Source: Cyclobacteriaceae bacterium
GTDB taxonomy: Bacteria > Bacteroidota > Bacteroidia > Cytophagales > Cyclobacteriaceae
NCBI GenBank assembly: GCA_023151255.1
Contig: JAKLJG010000001.1
Location: 28,196-92,195, forward strand
Reading direction: 5' to 3'
DNA: 64,000 bases
Part shown: positions 63,260-64,000 of the stretch, in pieces
How the letters are laid out: every line of letters begins with the position of its first letter
Position numbering within the stretch: position 1 is the first letter of the stretch
Translations under genes and position numbers: made by a program
Notes under the pieces: generated by a model
Database searches by the model: none
What the model was told of the DNA's origin: nothing
What the model saw: only the letters and a program-made list of their open reading frames with translations

Positions 63260-64000
63260 ATGGATAAGTATTCTTATATCTCCAATGCTGATGTCGGCTA
63301 CCTTGACCAACTCTATCAAAATTATAAATCCGATCCTGCTTCGGTTGATTCCACCTGGCAGAAATTTTTTGAAGGGTATGAATTTTCTATTCAACGGTAT
63401 GGTGAAAATGGTGGTGCTGCTGCGGGGACCGATGCTCATTCGATAAAAGAAACCCAAGTTCGCAACCTCATTTTTGCCTATCGCTCATTTGCCCACCTGG
63501 CTTCTAAAACCAATCCGGTGCGGGAGCGAAGGAATCACAACGTTCACTTCGACCTGAAATTTTTTGGATTATCGGATGCCGACCTGGACACCGAGTTTGA
63601 TGTGGCTGCTGAAATCGGGATGAAGCGAACTACACTTCGGAAAATTGTTGAAAAGTTAAAAAAGGTTTACCTCGGCACCATCGGGTTTGAGTACAACTAC
63701 ATTCGTAACGATGACATTCGCCAATGGTTTTTCAATAAGTGTGAAACGGAGTACTACAATTATAATCCTGACCTGGAAGAGAGAAAGCGGATTCTGGGTA
63801 AGCTGAATGAAGCCGTTGTATTTGAAAATTTTTTACACACCAAGTTTTTGGGGCAGAAACGTTTCTCGCTGGAAGGAGGAGAAAACACCATTCCCGGTTT
63901 GCAAGCCATCATTAATAAGGCGGCCGAACTGGATGTAAAGGAGGTCGTGATTGGGATGGCGCACCGCGGCCGGTTGAATGTACTGGCCAATATTCTGGGT
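63260..64000 (+). CDS. sucA: 2-oxoglutarate dehydrogenase E1 component, N-terminal part
   Basis: The first 247 codons of a thiamine diphosphate-dependent E1 subunit; the gene continues past the window. The N-terminus MDKYSYISNADVGYLDQLYQN with SVDSTWQKFFEGYEF and the segment FSLEGGENTIPGLQAIINKAAELDVKEVVIGMAHRGRLNVLANI are typical of SucA. It feeds succinyl groups to the E2 lipoyl subunit in the TCA cycle. Only the first part of the catalytic domain is present here. Confidence 0.93.
   Translation, partial: MDKYSYISNADVGYLDQLYQNYKSDPASVDSTWQKFFEGYEFSIQRYGENGGAAAGTDAHSIKETQVRNLIFAYRSFAHLASKTNPVRERRNHNVHFDLKFFGLSDADLDTEFDVAAEIGMKRTTLRKIVEKLKKVYLGTIGFEYNYIRNDDIRQWFFNKCETEYYNYNPDLEERKRILGKLNEAVVFENFLHTKFLGQKRFSLEGGENTIPGLQAIINKAAELDVKEVVIGMAHRGRLNVLANILG

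Overview
The window looks like a chromosome segment of a Bacteroidota bacterium, most likely of the order Cytophagales. The signs are a SusC/SusD-type outer-membrane pair, BatD, a stand-alone FtsX/MacB-type permease, an S16 protein with a long tail, TIGR04149-like and GwsS-type RiPP genes, and many promoters with the Bacteroidota -7 box TAnnTTTG, some with an upstream TTG 17-19 bases away. No rRNA, tRNA, CRISPR array or transposase was recognised.

Layout. 1-18 kb is mostly housekeeping: homogentisate dioxygenase, a C-terminal processing protease, a hemerythrin-like protein, ruvX, def, a methionine/glutamine transaminase plus omega-amidase pair, an S9 peptidase, an Nfu protein, two tandem dicarboxylate symporters, aroC and batD. 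18-19 kb holds three small genes. 19.0-24.8 kb is a tightly coupled cluster of amide-bond enzymes: a GCS2/YbdK carboxylate-amine ligase, two ATP-grasp-type proteins, a class I amidotransferase and two esterases; its product is unknown. 24.8-39 kb carries a DUF559-QueG fusion made through a GC-rich repeat, ruvB, apbE, a ZIP transporter, acs, a DUF3127 protein with an SSB-like tail, a Cys/Met-metabolism PLP enzyme, a GH109 glycosidase with a sugar-kinase-like partner, and nrdA/nrdB with a structured leader. 39-49 kb has rplU-rpmA, a SusC/SusD/lipoprotein operon, and a chrA-sulfotransferase-arylsulfotransferase operon. 49-54 kb has an FtsX-type permease, an AccD lacking its zinc-ribbon cysteines, and a class I aldolase.

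The most striking part is 54.0-63.1 kb. The classic rpsP-rimM-trmD-rplS operon is present on the minus strand but is cut between rimM and trmD by about 6.8 kb of AT-rich DNA. This insert carries a SPASM-domain maturase of the grasp-with-spasm type without its ATP-grasp partner, a DUF6624 protein, a fusion of a cysteine-less C39-like domain with VKOR and a DsbA-like thioredoxin domain, an HlyD-type adaptor, a double-glycine-leader peptide with eight cysteines in a 43-residue core, and a TlpA-like thioredoxin. A 10-bp direct repeat lies near both edges. I read it as a horizontally acquired locus for a secreted, probably disulfide-bonded peptide. The window ends inside a 2-oxoglutarate dehydrogenase E1 gene.
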